Shown: positions 47,285 to 59,141 of the stretch, one piece after another
Layout of the letters: each line of letters starts with the position of its first letter
Position numbering within the stretch: position 1 is the first letter of the stretch
From: Carex sylvatica
Lineage: Eukaryota; Streptophyta; Magnoliopsida; Poales; Cyperaceae
Length of the DNA stretch: 64,000 nucleotides
Assembly: GCA_964058845.1 (NCBI GenBank)
Contig: CAXKVR010000085.1
Location: forward strand, 62,001 to 126,000
Reading direction: 5' to 3'
Translations under genes and position numbers: made by a program
The notes under the pieces: generated by a model
Told to the model about the DNA's origin: nothing
Databases searched by the model: none
Seen by the model: only the letters and a program-made list of their open reading frames with translations

Positions 47285-47720
47285 TGTAACAAAATTTTGA
47301 GGTTAGATTCAGACCGTCCGATCAGAATCCGAACAATCCAAATGCACCAATCTTCTTTAATATTTGTGCCAGAGAAGATCAGACGGTCTATATCTAAACT
47401 CAAAATTTATGTTACCTGTGGTGATATGAATTCATAAACCTACAGGGTTAGACTCAGGTAATGATTTTAACAGAGAAGTTCTCACTTCATGCAGCGCACA
47501 TACCATTAGCAGCGCCGTTTTGATATTATAGTCATTGCGCTTTATGAAGCCAAAAGTACTCTGTTACAATCTTTACCCTTAGACTCCACCACGACTTCTG
47601 AATTTATATCACCTATGGTAACAGAACATTTCGGTATAGATCCTTTCCGTCCAATCAGAACCCGCACGGATATTTTTCTGATCGGACGGTATAGATGTAA
47701 ACATAAATATTCTGTTACCT
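47285..47720. mobile_element. Cluster of three small fold-back elements upstream of Mic10
   Basis: Three palindromic units are 47285-47416, 47457-47577 and 47616-47720. The first and third both start and end with GTAAC-type arms and carry GACCGTCCGATC or CCGTCCAATCAG motifs. The second has GGTAATGATTTTAACAGAG against CTCTGTTACAATCTTTACC and a copy at 50092-50207. The last one ends about 130 bp before the Mic10 start codon. Confidence 0.65.
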
Positions 47721-47847
47721 CAGAGTTATGTGGATTCGAACTCACACGCCGCATCAATCTCTCCGACAGAGCAAGGAACAAAAACGAAAGAAAGAGAAAA
47801 AAAAATTCAGAGTAAAAGGAGAACAAACCTTCCTCTCTCTCTCTCTA

Positions 47848-49288
47848 ATGGCGGACCAAGCAAGTAAGAAACCCTACACGCTTCCACAATCCGACCTCGA
47901 CAAGAAGTGGGATGCATGCATTGATCTCTCCATTCGTCGAGTCCTCTATTCCTCCGTTGCCGGCGCCTTTTCTGGCCTCATCTTTTTCCGTAAGCCCCCC
48001 GTTTTTTTTTCTTTCTCAAAATTGCCCCACTGAAATTCTAGCTAGGTAGATCTGGTCATGGTTTTCGTCTTCGATTTAGATTCATCTGTTTATTAATTTA
48101 GTTGTGGCATTAGGGTTTCATATACTATTTGGGAGTGAAATCTTTGGACTTTGACTTGATGTTGTGATGCACGTTCTCTTATTGATTTATCAAATGGTTA
48201 TTTGAAATTTGTGCTTGTGCAATCATGCAAAGTTTGATTGAAGAAATACTCCTTTTTACTTTTTATTTCTCCTATGTAGTTCTTTTGATTTATACCCAAC
48301 AGTTTTCATTATTCTCTAGGAATGTTGCAAACCATTTTGTCTTCACCAAAAGTAAAAAACAAAATTAACCCAGAAAAAGGGTAAAATTAGAGAGCGAAAT
48401 GAAGGTTGCCAAGTTAGATACAGATCAGTAACAATTTGCATTTACTTACACTTTTAATCAAGTCTTCAGCTTCTGACGACTAAATTCAGTGATTTGCTAG
48501 TAGTGAAGTGTGATTTATTCTCTACTTCTTTTGTTGTTGTTTAATTGCTTGATTGGATAACCAAATGATACAAGGTGAAGATACCCAAAACAGGCCATAT
48601 ACTGTACCAGTAACTTTGTTTAAATTGCAAATTTCTTTATCATGTTGGATCCACGTCTTCATTTTCGAAGTTCAAACAGTTGATTTGAATCGTTCAATAT
48701 GATTTTCATAAGAAAATGTACCTGCAGGCTTAATTTTAGACTATTTAAAATTTGTATTACTATTGTTTAGGTAGATAGCAAACCACTACTTTTGAATGGT
48801 CTAGAATTTTTAGATCTTGTGATTTTCTACCTATCTAAAAAATAGCAAAACAAATTCTAAAAAAATAAAATTTGATATACAAGTACATTTTCGTATGGTG
48901 ATAAGTTGAACGGTTCAGATCGACTATTCGGACTTTGTAAACAAAAATATTGATCCATAGTACGGAGCAATGTGCGCTATGCATAGTACCATAGCCTCAC
49001 TCTTAAAATAGTGATGCCTCTTCGTCATGTTTTAGTTATGTATCTGTTTTGTTTCTTAACAGGGAGTCCTACATCAAGATGGGCATCTGTGACACTTGGA
49101 CTTGGTGTAGGGATTGGTTCGGCATACACAGAGTGTTCCTACCTTTTGAATGGTTCTCCTCCAAAGTGGCCCCTTAAGTCATCGGCCCCACCTCCTCCTC
49201 CTTCTTCTTCTCCTGCTCCCCCTCAGTCAGCAACACCTCTTCCTCTTCCATCTCAGGTATCCCCCCCCCCCCCCCCCCCCCCCTCCCC

Positions 49289-49319
<31 letters not shown>

Positions 49320-49784
49320 TGACACACACATCTTACTGTGCAAAGGTTAGTTACATATTTGAAACATAAAAAATCCAAAAAGGAAAAAAGCAGCCATGCT
49401 TACCAGTTATATAGGTACCATGCCTAGCTGGTATGTCTTGGGACAATACCTAAATTCTGAGGGAACATGCATAATAGATCTTTGCCCTTTTTCATAGTCC
49501 TTCACTTTTCTCAGCTACATTTTGCTCTCAAGTTTTTGTCTCGTACCTGGCAAATATATTTTAATATTTTACTCTGTCGTACTTTTTTTTATACACAGTT
49601 GTTGAACAGGAAAATATGAACAAATGTTCCTCTTTTGGCCATGATATGGTTTTCTCTAAATTCTTACAAGCACTTCTAGTTCATGTACTAGATTTCTATT
49701 CACTTATTAAGTGTACAATTATCCGCACTCATATGAATCTCATCTAATGGCCATCATATTCTCTTTCAGGAGGAAAGCAAGTGA
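47848..49784 (+). CDS. MIC10: Mic10-like MICOS subunit (DUF543 family)
   Basis: Three exons, 47848-47989, 49063-49256 and 49770-49784, join in frame to 116 residues. The body matches plant Mic10: LDKKWDACIDLSIRRVLYSS, then a first membrane hairpin (SVAGAFSGLIFF), a basic loop RSPTSRW, and a second span with a glycine zipper (LGLGVGIGSAY) followed by TECSYLL. Mic10 oligomerises through these zippers to bend inner mitochondrial membranes at crista junctions. The tail is an unusual proline/serine run (about 30 residues) ending EESK. Intron 1 carries a MITE at 48645. Intron 2 opens with a long C run. The short last exon codes only four residues and is inferred from splice signals. Confidence 0.9.
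48645..48959. mobile_element. Fold-back MITE in Mic10 intron 1
   Basis: TTGGATCCACGTCTTCATTT on the left is mirrored by AAAAATATTGATCCATAG on the right. The inner arms carry GAAGTTCAAACAGTTGATTT and its complement-like GATCGACTATTCGGACTTT. It belongs to the same superfamily as the element at 44486. Confidence 0.7.
49261..49318 (+). repeat. Poly-C and (CT)n tract at the start of Mic10 intron 2
   Basis: About 23 C residues are followed by CTCCCC and a long CT run, starting three bases after the GT splice donor. Confidence 0.9.
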
Positions 49785-50091
49785 ATGCTTTATTTTTGGA
49801 TTTTCAGAAGTTCTGGGTACCAAGTTATAATTTTTACATGTTGCGAGGAAAGAAAAAAGGCAGTCATTTTACTCTTTTTGAACTCTTTGATCTGGATTGC
49901 TTGTTCATGAGTTATGTGCAAGAGATTTGTATTCCCTTTTTGTCAGTTACGGTAATTTTTAGGGAGAAGCAATAAAACTTGACCGCCCTGTAAACCTGCT
50001 TACATGTAGGTACACTTGCACGAGTGATTAATTTATTGTGGTTTCATCTGTTGGATAAATAGCTTAAACTTTCACTAAATGCCATCTTCTT

Positions 50092-50207
50092 GGTAAAGAT
50101 TTTAACATAGCAGTTCTGGCTTCATGCAGCGCACTAACGGTTTACAGTGTTGTTTTGATTATATAGTTTGTGCACTACATGAAGCCAAAACTACTCTGTT
50201 AAAATCC
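50092..50207. mobile_element. Small fold-back element, second copy
   Basis: GGTAAAGATTTTAACATAGC on the left mirrors CTACTCTGTTAAAATCC on the right. CTTCATGCAGCGCAC and GTGCACTACATGAAG also pair. It matches the copy at 47457-47577. Confidence 0.75.
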
Positions 50208-51489
50208 TTTTTTGGAATTAATAGATGAATTAATTCAATATTTTTTATGATATTTCTGTTTCCAAATCAACCGAAGAAACTTCAAAATTAAAAATTAAAA
50301 GTTCCTAATGTTTCTGTAACCTCATAAATTTCCCATACATAAAATTTGATGTAATTTGATGCTCATTTGAAATTTTATTGAGAACAAATTATGTAGCATG
50401 AACACATTTAGAGCCATGTTATCTCCGTATCCGACACGTATGGTAACTGTGTTTGACATAGCACTAGCAGGTAGCACTCAGTTCCTAATAAAGGTTAAAT
50501 TATAAAATAATGAATCGTTTTTCAAATTGCATTAATTTGATATGCAATATATCTAATCTATAGATAACATATATGTAGTTTACTTAACTAACATGATAAA
50601 TAGACTACTGCTTGGTTTGTCAGAATATCTGATTATCTATGAATAGGAAAGGCATAACATGGGATTATTTGCGCAAAAGATTAAGCTTTTTAAAAATAAC
50701 AAAAGAAAAAATACTTGAATGTTATATCAGTAGCTATTGAAGCAGTAAAAAGTATACTTAGTTTACTGTTTGGCTTACAACATTCTCTTAATTACATCTT
50801 TTTATAATGGCAAAAGGAAGTGACAAAAGAGTATCAACCTAAAATTTACCAGGCAACCCCCTCAAAAGAATAATAATAATAATAATAAAAAGAACCTTAG
50901 AAAAAAAAAAAAAGGCATGTTGAAAAATGAAATTGAAACAACACTCTAACTAAAAGTACTGGCATTCTCTCTCTAATTCTCAGGCCTCTTAAGCTTGGTT
51001 TCAGTTTTTCACAGCCCAAGTGAGATCATCCTTTGCTTCTGACATGTCGTCCCAGGAATCAGACTGGAAAAAGAAAATAGAAACAAATAAAATAATGCCA
51101 GAAAGGAGATCTCAGATAATCAGAATCTCTGTAACTGATACAGTACAGTACATATCAGGCCAATACATTCATCTCTTTTATTTATTTAATTTATTCTATA
51201 TATACACAGATTAGTATGTCGGTATCCTCTGAGATATCTCAAATTTTCAGTTTATCTGAAGTCAGGCCCAATATGTTTTGGTGCCTATTCGGAATGCAGG
51301 GGGGCAGTACTATTATGCTTTGAGATTCATGCATAAAGGATTTTAACGGTCAAGATTTTCCACAGATCAACTCAAAAGTTTGAGATATCTCAGGGTATGT
51401 GAACAAGTAATTCTTAAATTTCAACCTTAAATAAGTTTCTATCAGATTTTCCATGTACATTTTCATATGCATAATACAGATTGATCCTT

Positions 51490-52175
51490 ACCATGGACTC
51501 ATATTTCTATTTCTAAAGTTCAAACATCCGATCCAAACAGGTAAACATGATCTATATGAAAATGTACTTTGAGACTAAATTTTGAGGTTGGCTACTATGC
51601 TTATATAAGCATATCCCCACATATGCTTATAACTCATTTTTGTGTTTCCAATGTCCAAACGGTCGATCGGAACCGTTCATCTTGTTCTCCATATTAATAT
51701 GTTCTTGGAGACCAAATTTTACATTTTTCTGAATTTGTTTACTATTTATTAAGTCACTTTGAAAATCGCTGATCCAACGGTGGCTTAACAAAACAGTAAA
51801 ATCAGTAGCCACCGTTGGATCAGAGATTTTCAAATTGACTTAATAAATAGTAAAAAATTCAGAAAAATGTAAAATTTGGTCTCCAAGAACATATTAATAT
51901 GGAGAACAAGATGAACGGTTCCGATCGACCATTTGGACATTAGAAACACAAAAATGAGTTATAAGCATATGTGGGGATATGCTTATATAAGCATAGTAGC
52001 CAACCTCCTAAATTTTATAGTTTTTAGAATATTTTTTATATTTTTTTAGATATGCAAAAAATCACTTAATCTAAAAATTCTGGACCATCCGAAAATAGTG
52101 ATTTTCTACAAACCTAAAAAATAGTAGAAAAAATCTAAAAAATGCTACCAAAATTAAGCTACTGTAAGAGATAAA
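51490..52175. mobile_element. Older fold-back MITE that hosts copy B
   Basis: Outside copy B, the left side carries TTCTAAAGTTCAAACATCCG and ATGAAAATGTACTTTGAGAC. The right side carries the decayed AAAATAGTGATTTTCTACAA arm seen in the element at 48645. The far right arm is worn. Confidence 0.5.
51584..52007. mobile_element. Mutator-like fold-back MITE, copy B
   Basis: The 424 bp element has the same GAGGTTGGCTACTATGC and GCATAGTAGCCAACCTC ends as copy A, with arms of about 190 bp. CTAAATTTT stands at 51575-51583 and again at 52008-52016, a perfect 9 bp duplication. This assigns the family to the Mutator superfamily. It inserted into an older fold-back element inside the TRAF pseudogene. Confidence 0.95.
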
Positions 52176-52999
52176 TAAATGCTAACCTCTTTCAACATAT
52201 TACTCCGTGCCTCCAACTCATCCTCGCTAAGTGTCTCCTGCTTGTGCACCACCTTAAGCACATACAACACGTGAGAACTCAAAACATCCCGGCAATGCTT
52301 AGCAAGTTCACTCTGCCCAAAAGCCAACTCACACCCGATCTGGTAAAAAGGGGCAGTTAACCATCCGCATCTTGCACACAGTAATGCAGTGATGATCCAT
52401 ATCCCTCCTCAAAAGCCTCTCTCCACAACTCTGCTCACATTCCACTATTTTGAATTCACAAACTGCTTCATGCTCATATTTACTAAATGCCAAGAATTTC
52501 GCCCTGCATCCTTCATACGTGCAATCGACTTTTCAGTAAGTGCACTCACTCATGTGCTCATGTGACTTTTCAGTAAGTGCACTCACTCACAGATGCGTAT
52601 TTTTCACTGCAATGATATTTTCTCTTTATATCCACGTTCTTGATGAAAATTGTTCAGAAAACATCCATGAAATCAGAGATAATTTCAGCCGGCTTGTCAG
52701 AGAATTCAACCTGTTGATTTGGTACCGCTTCAACTGTACCAACAATTGACTCTGTGTTAAAATTTTGGGATCTCTCCGTCAGATAGTCAACCATCTCTTT
52801 TCTAAGTGTGACAGCAACTGATGCATGAGACCGAAACAGGTCACTGGCTGTATTGTCAGTGCAGGCTGTGGCAAGGCCAATGAGGACCAGTTGTGCCACC
52901 TTGTGTACCAGTTCAGTTTCACAGTTTGGACAGTCGTATTGGAGCAGGGTTGAATTCCTAATGGGTTGCAAATCAGTCTATGGGAGATCAATAATTCAA

Positions 53000-54692
53000 G
53001 TTCACTATTGATTCCTGTGGCAAAATAAAAAGCTGAAACTTGATTAGTGATATAATGTTGTACAAATACTTTATGAAATTATTTCCAGTAGAGAGGGCTG
53101 TTACTGGTAATGCCCAAAACAAGAAATATACAATGCTCATTGTAAACAGGGAAATCAATCATATCTTATAGATTCTTCTTTTTTCTCTTTCCAATAGTGA
53201 CGAAAATACCCCTCTCCTTTTTAATCATGGATGAAGAGGGTAATCAATTGTAGATGCAAAGAAGTTTAGAAGAAAAAAGTGGCAAATGACAAAACTACCC
53301 CTCTCTCTTTTTTAATCATGGAATGTGAACAATATATTGTTAATGTATATTTGATGCTTTCGAAATGCTCCATGCAAACATGTTATGATCTAATTAGTCA
53401 GAATTATTGTAGGTCAAGAAATGCACTAACTAATCATCTAAATTTGAGTATAGGCACAGCTCAATTTAGAAATTTTGATAAATAGCAAGATTCACAAACC
53501 AAACTCAGTATCATAGTTCGATGAAATTCATGCATTCATTTGGTCATATATTGATTAGAAAACCAAAAATAAATGAAAGGATTATCAAAGAAACAGTCTT
53601 TTTTATCCAATTTCTGTGAATTTCAACGAATTAGATGGGTTTTGTGTCACCGTTTCGTTCGTTCGTTTGATTGTGACTAAAAGAAAGGATGGAAGGATTG
53701 AATGTTAATCGTTTCAGATTGATTGTTTTTGGACTTTTTAAAAATGAATATATGATCAACTTGGTTTTGAAATGAAAGGATTAGTTTGTCTATAAAAAAA
53801 AAATTTGAGGAAAATCTTTTGGTTCAAATAAGCCTCTAATTTTTTTTTTTGTTCAAACTCCCCCCTATATAATTTTTAATCCGGCTCAGTTTTAATAATT
53901 TTTAGAATAACTAGATCAAATAAGCCTAAATTACTTTTTTTATATTATCAAAATTTTATGTAGTATTTCATTTCTATCTATCTTTATAATTTTTTTATTA
54001 TTTATATGCTTGTATAAAATTAACAAATGCATATTCACTTTAGCTAATTACGCATGATTGTATTTCAGACAAAAAATTTCTGGCTGAAACTCGAATTATA
54101 TCAATTTTTTATCTGTAATATTTTAAAAAAAATGTGATATTAAATTCAAAATATTTTCATTTATAAAAATGCTAGAATTGTTAGCATTGCTAATATTTCG
54201 AAAATATCTGTAGCATTGCTTCCTAGCATTTTGCCGGATCCAAAATATTGAAAAGCTTGAGCAATATTAATATTCAAATTATAGATGATATTTTAGATGT
54301 AATGTCATAATATTTTATCTTTGAATGTTACAGATGAAAGCATGGATTTTGTAGCATTCATGCTACTTTTACTTCTATGCTGGAGGATGAAGGCCGTCAG
54401 ATCATAGATATTAGATCAAATTTGATTTCAGATAGAACTGTGCAATCTGCATCAAAATTTAAGTTAGACTTGTCTGATTCATATCAAGATTCGAACATAC
54501 ACACATAAATTGTAAAATTATTCACATAGATCTTAATACGAATCAGATGACTCTCACACAAGGTTCTAAATAGTAATTATTGCGTCATAGCGAAAAAGGC
54601 TAAAAAAAAGATATCGGGAATAGTGTACTTACAGTGAAACTAATCTACATAGCTTTTTTGTTTAAAAAATTATATTTTATATTTGTACTAAA
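53000..54692. other. Intergenic, no gene recognised
   Basis: AT-rich DNA with no supported frame. The phrase ACTACCCCTCTC or ATACCCCTCTCC with TTTTTAATCATGGA is repeated near 53210 and 53295, a short tandem duplication of about 90 bp. Confidence 0.45.
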
Positions 54693-55092
54693 GAGGTTGG
54701 CTACTCTACTTTCATATATAAGTATATGAGAGTATATACTTATAAGTTATTTTTGCATTTTTAATTTTCAAATAGTTGATCTGAAGCGCTCAATATGTTC
54801 TCCATATATATGTACATTTTTTGAAATTTTTTACTATTTTTTCAGAATTTTTCAAAACAGTCATAAAAAATATTAAAAAATAATAAAAAATATGAAAAAA
54901 AAATCCTGTTTTGAAAAATTCTGAAAAAATAGTAAAAAAAAATCTCAAAAAATATAAAATTTGGTCTCTAAGCACATTCTAGTATGGAGAACATGTTGAG
55001 TGCCTTAGATCGACCATTTGGACATTAAAAATGCAAAAATGACTTATAAGCATATGCCCTCATATGCTTATGAAAGTAGAGTAGTCAATCTC
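54693..55092. mobile_element. Mutator-like fold-back MITE, copy C
   Basis: It starts GAGGTTGGCTACTCTACTTT and ends AAAGTAGAGTAGTCAATCTC. The 9 bp flanks TGTACTAAA and TGTACTACA differ at one base. The arms are more diverged than in copies A and B, with an AAAATTCTGAAAAAAT-type centre. Confidence 0.9.
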
Positions 55093-55824
55093 TGTACTAC
55101 ATATTAACAATATCTAAAGTCTCATAGAGCACTAAGTAACATAAAATTAATTAAGGAATTATAATATTTATATTGAACCAGTACAAAGTCTAAATTGTTA
55201 TTCAAAATATTTCTAATAATATCATAAACCATCTATCTTCTTTTCATTCAAAATAACCTAAACATCATGGCATAAACTATAAATTTTTCTATTAAAAAAA
55301 AAAACCTAAGCATCATGGAATAAACTATCTATCTTTTCCTACTTAAAAATAAAATTAATCTGGATCTTGAAAAATAAAATATCTTTAAAATAAAATTTAA
55401 GTTTGGACCTTTAAATAAAAATATATGTAACATAGCGTGCGCTATAGCACGTAGCGTGTAGCACAAATAGCGGACCGTTATTACCATTATAACGGTTGTA
55501 CCTGGAAAAAAAATTAATCTCGATCTTGAAAAAAAAATTATCTTTAAAATAAATTTTCAGTTTGAGCCTTTAAATAAAAGCATATGTAGTATAGCGCATA
55601 ATGTGTAACACAAATAGCGGGCCGCTATTACCGCTATAGCGGTCGTAGCTGAAATAACCCATTTTTATCTTATAGCTTAGCATGCAAGGTCTGAAAATAC
55701 TATAGCGTTGCTATAGTGCACTATTTAGAACACTGCTTTCATCTAACATTGAATGGAAGTTAGTCCGATATCTATCAAATCACGTCTGATTATTCATATG
55801 TGCTATTTCATGAGTAGAACTAGG
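55093..55824. other. Intergenic with an internal repeat
   Basis: The block TAGCGGACCGTTATTACC near 55469 and TAGCGGGCCGCTATTACC near 55615, with their flanking AAATTAATCTCGATCTTG-like and TAAATAAAAGCATATGTA-like phrases, form a diverged tandem duplication of about 145 bp. There is no gene. Confidence 0.5.
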
Positions 55825-56150
55825 TATTCTTAAGTTCACCAAATCTCTTTGTAAACTCAAAATCTAAATTTTATTAGATTGATTTCAAACTATGAATCTG
55901 AATCGTTGAAATCCATCTACATTATGAGTGATGTACATGTAAAAAAATTAAACTTTAACATTAATTAGTATAAAGTGAAGCGATCAAAATAAATTTAAAA
56001 ATTTTAATTTTTTGTATGTAGACACATCACTCAGGTAAATGAATTTTAACAATTCAGCTTCATTGTTTCAAATCTATTGGTAAATTTTACAATTAAATTT
56101 ACAAAGAAATTTAAGACAGAAATTTGATGAACTTAAAAATACTCTTATTC
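55825..56150. mobile_element. Fold-back element
   Basis: TTAAGTTCACCAAATCTCTTTG on the left is mirrored loosely by AGAAATTTGATGAACTTAA on the right. CTTTGTAAACTCAAAATC, GATTGATTTCAAAC and AATCTGAATCGTTGAAATCC have complementary partners across a centre near 55985. Confidence 0.65.
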
Positions 56151-58003
56151 ACTCCTACTTCATGACAAATTTAAGGCTGCATCACACTAACTTTTGTTGG
56201 ATTTTAGCCTCATGAGCATGGGTCACAAGCCAACATCACCATGCATTACAGTCTTCAGAACAATAAAACGAAAGAAAGGAAACAACAACGAGTCTTTTCA
56301 TCCTTGCATATTTTATTGAGCGACCGCATACATACACAATTCAACATGAAATCGTTTATTCAAATTTGTACATTGTATTTTAAAACACTAATTCACCAAT
56401 TTATTCACTTGACATAGTGATACTAGGGATTATAAATGTAAATCAATTAATTCAATTGATCTGACTATAATAATAATGAATTTACAATATAATTGATTAG
56501 GATTAAATTTTGGAAAATTCGCAAAAAATATTTTGAATATGAATTTTGTACAAAAAGCCGAGAAAATGATACAAATATTTTTTTAATTTTTTTAAAGTAA
56601 CAATTATAATATTATAAAAATAATATGATACCTTATTTTTAATTGAAGCTTGTTCTAAATTATTGTTTATTAGGCTATTTTATATTTTTATTGTTCTATT
56701 TATTGTTTGTTAGAATATGACATAATTTTATTTGTACTTTTAATAACATTTCAATTTCTGCAATAATTTTTCAACTACATAAGATTAAATAACTTTCATC
56801 TAATGATTTATTAATTAAAGAAAAAAATATTATAGTCTATCTATAAACGAGGAGGGTACAAATTATTTCCTATAACAAAATTTTTGAAACATTGTACGTA
56901 AATATAAAACCATTAAATGTGATTTATGTTATTTTTCTCTACAAGTATATTAAGAATTAAGTAAAGCTTAGGTGCTATGGATAGCATAAGATCTTTTGTG
57001 TTACGGTTTCAAAAATCTATTGTATAAACTTCAAACTTCGATCTAAGTAGCTTAGTAGATTGGTTAGCTTGTAACATACTAATTTTTACTATTTTTGAAA
57101 TTATTTTACTATTTTTTTATATGATTTATGAAAGGTGACAAAAAAATAACTTAATTTTTTATCATCTTTTATAAATCATAAAAAAAAGCACAAGTCATTT
57201 TTAAATCACCTTTTATTTTTATTTTTATTTTTATGTCAATTAAATTTTAAAAATCAAAGATCAGAAATTACCTACATCGATGATATTCTCATTAGGTTGA
57301 TAACGGTTACCAGAATTTGAATTTGGGAGGGGATCGAGCCGCCGAAAGACGAAAGAACAACCGCATGGGGATGCCAATCGGTGTGCATCTGTAAAAAAAT
57401 CATATATAAATAACTACCCAATAAACAACTTCCGATTTTATGAGAGATGCTTGGCTTTCCTTTGCTTGTACCTAGTTTCGCCTCTGGTCAAAACAAAATT
57501 AAAATTTTATAATTTTTAATATGTTTACAGAGAAAATAATATTAATTATATTTAACGATTTTACTCTAAAAAATCTAACCAAAAAAATATTAATTTTTTT
57601 AAAAAATGGAACAAAAATGAGGCATGCAACTCGTTAGAGATTGAAATGACGAAATCAGATTAGGTGTGTATGACTTGTATACGTATCAAGTGCCAACGTG
57701 TCATGGCGCGCACAGTGCGTGACCCTAACAAATATAATAATAACTGGAAATGGTAGGGTCCATGTTTGGAAAAAGCGACGCCGCGATCGATATATCCAAC
57801 AGGTGTTGTAGAAAATTATGTCCTTTAGGTATTATTAGTGGTTAATTTCTCTTCAAGAGTCGTGTGCAAATAAAAATATCGCGTGGCGTAGATCCCGACG
57901 AACATTTTACGGTGTAGATGTCAGATTGGACTGAATTTGATCCGATGCCCATTGATGTCCTTCATCCTTGCACATCCCTCCAAATTCTTGGTACGGACCT
58001 CTG
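56151..58003. other. Intergenic, no gene recognised
   Basis: AT-rich until about 57650, then more GC-rich toward the CLASSY promoter. There is no supported gene. Confidence 0.45.
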
Positions 58004-58890
58004 AAGTAACGCACATTTTGGGCTTTCATATAGACCGTACGATCATAAATTGGGTCAATCTGGCCCAAAGTAAAATTTACAGTCTTCCTTAATATTCGTG
58101 TCGTAACAGATCTGACGGTTACGCTCCAAACAGAAATTATGGGTTACTTTAGGGTACTGATTTCTCCAAATTGTCACCAAATATACCGCCACTTGTCTCT
58201 TTTCGGGTTTCCCTCTTCTCCTCTATAGCTTTCCAAGACGTAAAGGAACGTACATTTTGAGTTTGTATCCAGACCGTACGGTCAGAATTTGGGTCAATCC
58301 GGTCCGAGGTGAAGTGCACTGCGTGTCTTAATATTTGTGCCAAAACAGATCGGACGTTTTGGATCGAAACAGAAAATTTGTGCTACTTCTGGGATTCATA
58401 TTCCCCAAATTCTCGAAACCGCCGTTTGTCTCTTTTCGTGTCTTTGATTCTCTTCTCTAGCTTTCCAAGCCAAAGGATCGCACATTTTGTCAATCCGGTG
58501 ACCGAGGTGGAATGCACTGGGTTGCTTAATATTCGTGCCAAGACAGATCGAACGGTTTGGATCGAAACTGAAAATTTGTGTTACTTTTGGGGTTCATATT
58601 TCCCAAATTCTCGAAACCGCCGTCTCTTTTCGTCTCTCTGTCTTCTCTGATTATCTTCTCTAGCTTTCCAAGACAAAGTATCGCACATTTTGTGTTTGTA
58701 TCAAGACTGTACGATCAGAATTCGGGTCAATCCGGTCCGAGGTGTAAATGTGTAATGCAATGGATGTCTTAATATTCGTGCCAAAACAGATCGGACGGTT
58801 TGGATCAAAACTGATAATTTGTGTTACTCTTGGGGTTCATATTCACCAAATTCTCGTAATCGCCGCTCGTCTCGTTTCGTGTTTCTCTCA
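58004..58890 (+). repeat. Four-copy tandem repeat upstream of the CLASSY-like gene
   Basis: Units of about 200-240 bp start at 58004, 58243, 58473 and 58676 with an AAGGATCGCACATTTTG-like head. Each continues with GACCGTACGATCAGAATT, GGGTCAATCCGGTCCGAGGT, TCTTAATATTCGTGCCAAAA, CAGATCGGACGGTTTGGATC, then TTCTCGAAACCGCCG and a TC-rich tail ending TAGCTTTCCAAG. Unit 3 lacks part of the first third. The series resumes at 59142-59215 after a MITE, with the same TCTTCTCTGATTCTC tail leading into the gene's leader. Units probably derive from duplication of the promoter and leader. Confidence 0.9.
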
Positions 58891-59141
58891 GGATGTGTTT
58901 AGATACAGACTTGTGAGAATAGTAAGCTAATTTAAATTTAAAATAAATAACTAATTTAATTTTTATTTAAATTAGTAAAATAGCATGCTAATTCAGAAAA
59001 ACAAACAAAAAATAGTATCTTTTTACTAATTCAAACACATCCAACCACTTTGCAAAAAAAAAAAAAAAAAAAAAAAATACATCCAAACGTTCGGAAACGT
59101 TCGGAATAGTAGCTAGATTCTTTGCCTCATTCAAACGCACC
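58891..59141. mobile_element. Tourist-like MITE in the promoter repeat
   Basis: The ends are GGATGTGTTTAGAT and the complement of ATTCAAACGCACC. CTCA stands on both sides (58887-58890 and 59142-59145). The AT-rich body contains an A run of over 20. It interrupts the tandem promoter repeat, so it arrived after that repeat had formed. Confidence 0.75.

Larger units (their letters stand above)
51001..52985 (-). pseudogene. TRAF-type zinc-finger protein pseudogene
   Basis: The minus strand holds an N-terminal part at 52960-52657 (YDCPNCETELVHKVAQ..., RKEMVDYLTERS) that ends DFMDVF and a stop. After a gap it continues at about 52540-52187 with the zinc-finger part (CTYEGCRAKF, CEQSCGERLLRRDMDHHC). 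A last exon at 51063-51001 reads SDSWDDMSEAKDDLTWAVKN and a stop. A middle part of the protein is missing. A 37 bp tandem duplication (ATGAGTGAGTGCACTTACTG type) and in-frame stops lie between 52530 and 52610. The intact plant family is a cytosolic or nuclear TRAF-like protein. The last intron carries nested MITEs. Confidence 0.8.

Noticed and set aside
58149..58930. Several frames reading similar peptides (for example TFWIETENLCYF)
   Set aside because: They are translations of the tandem promoter repeat, with no codon conservation beyond the DNA repeat.
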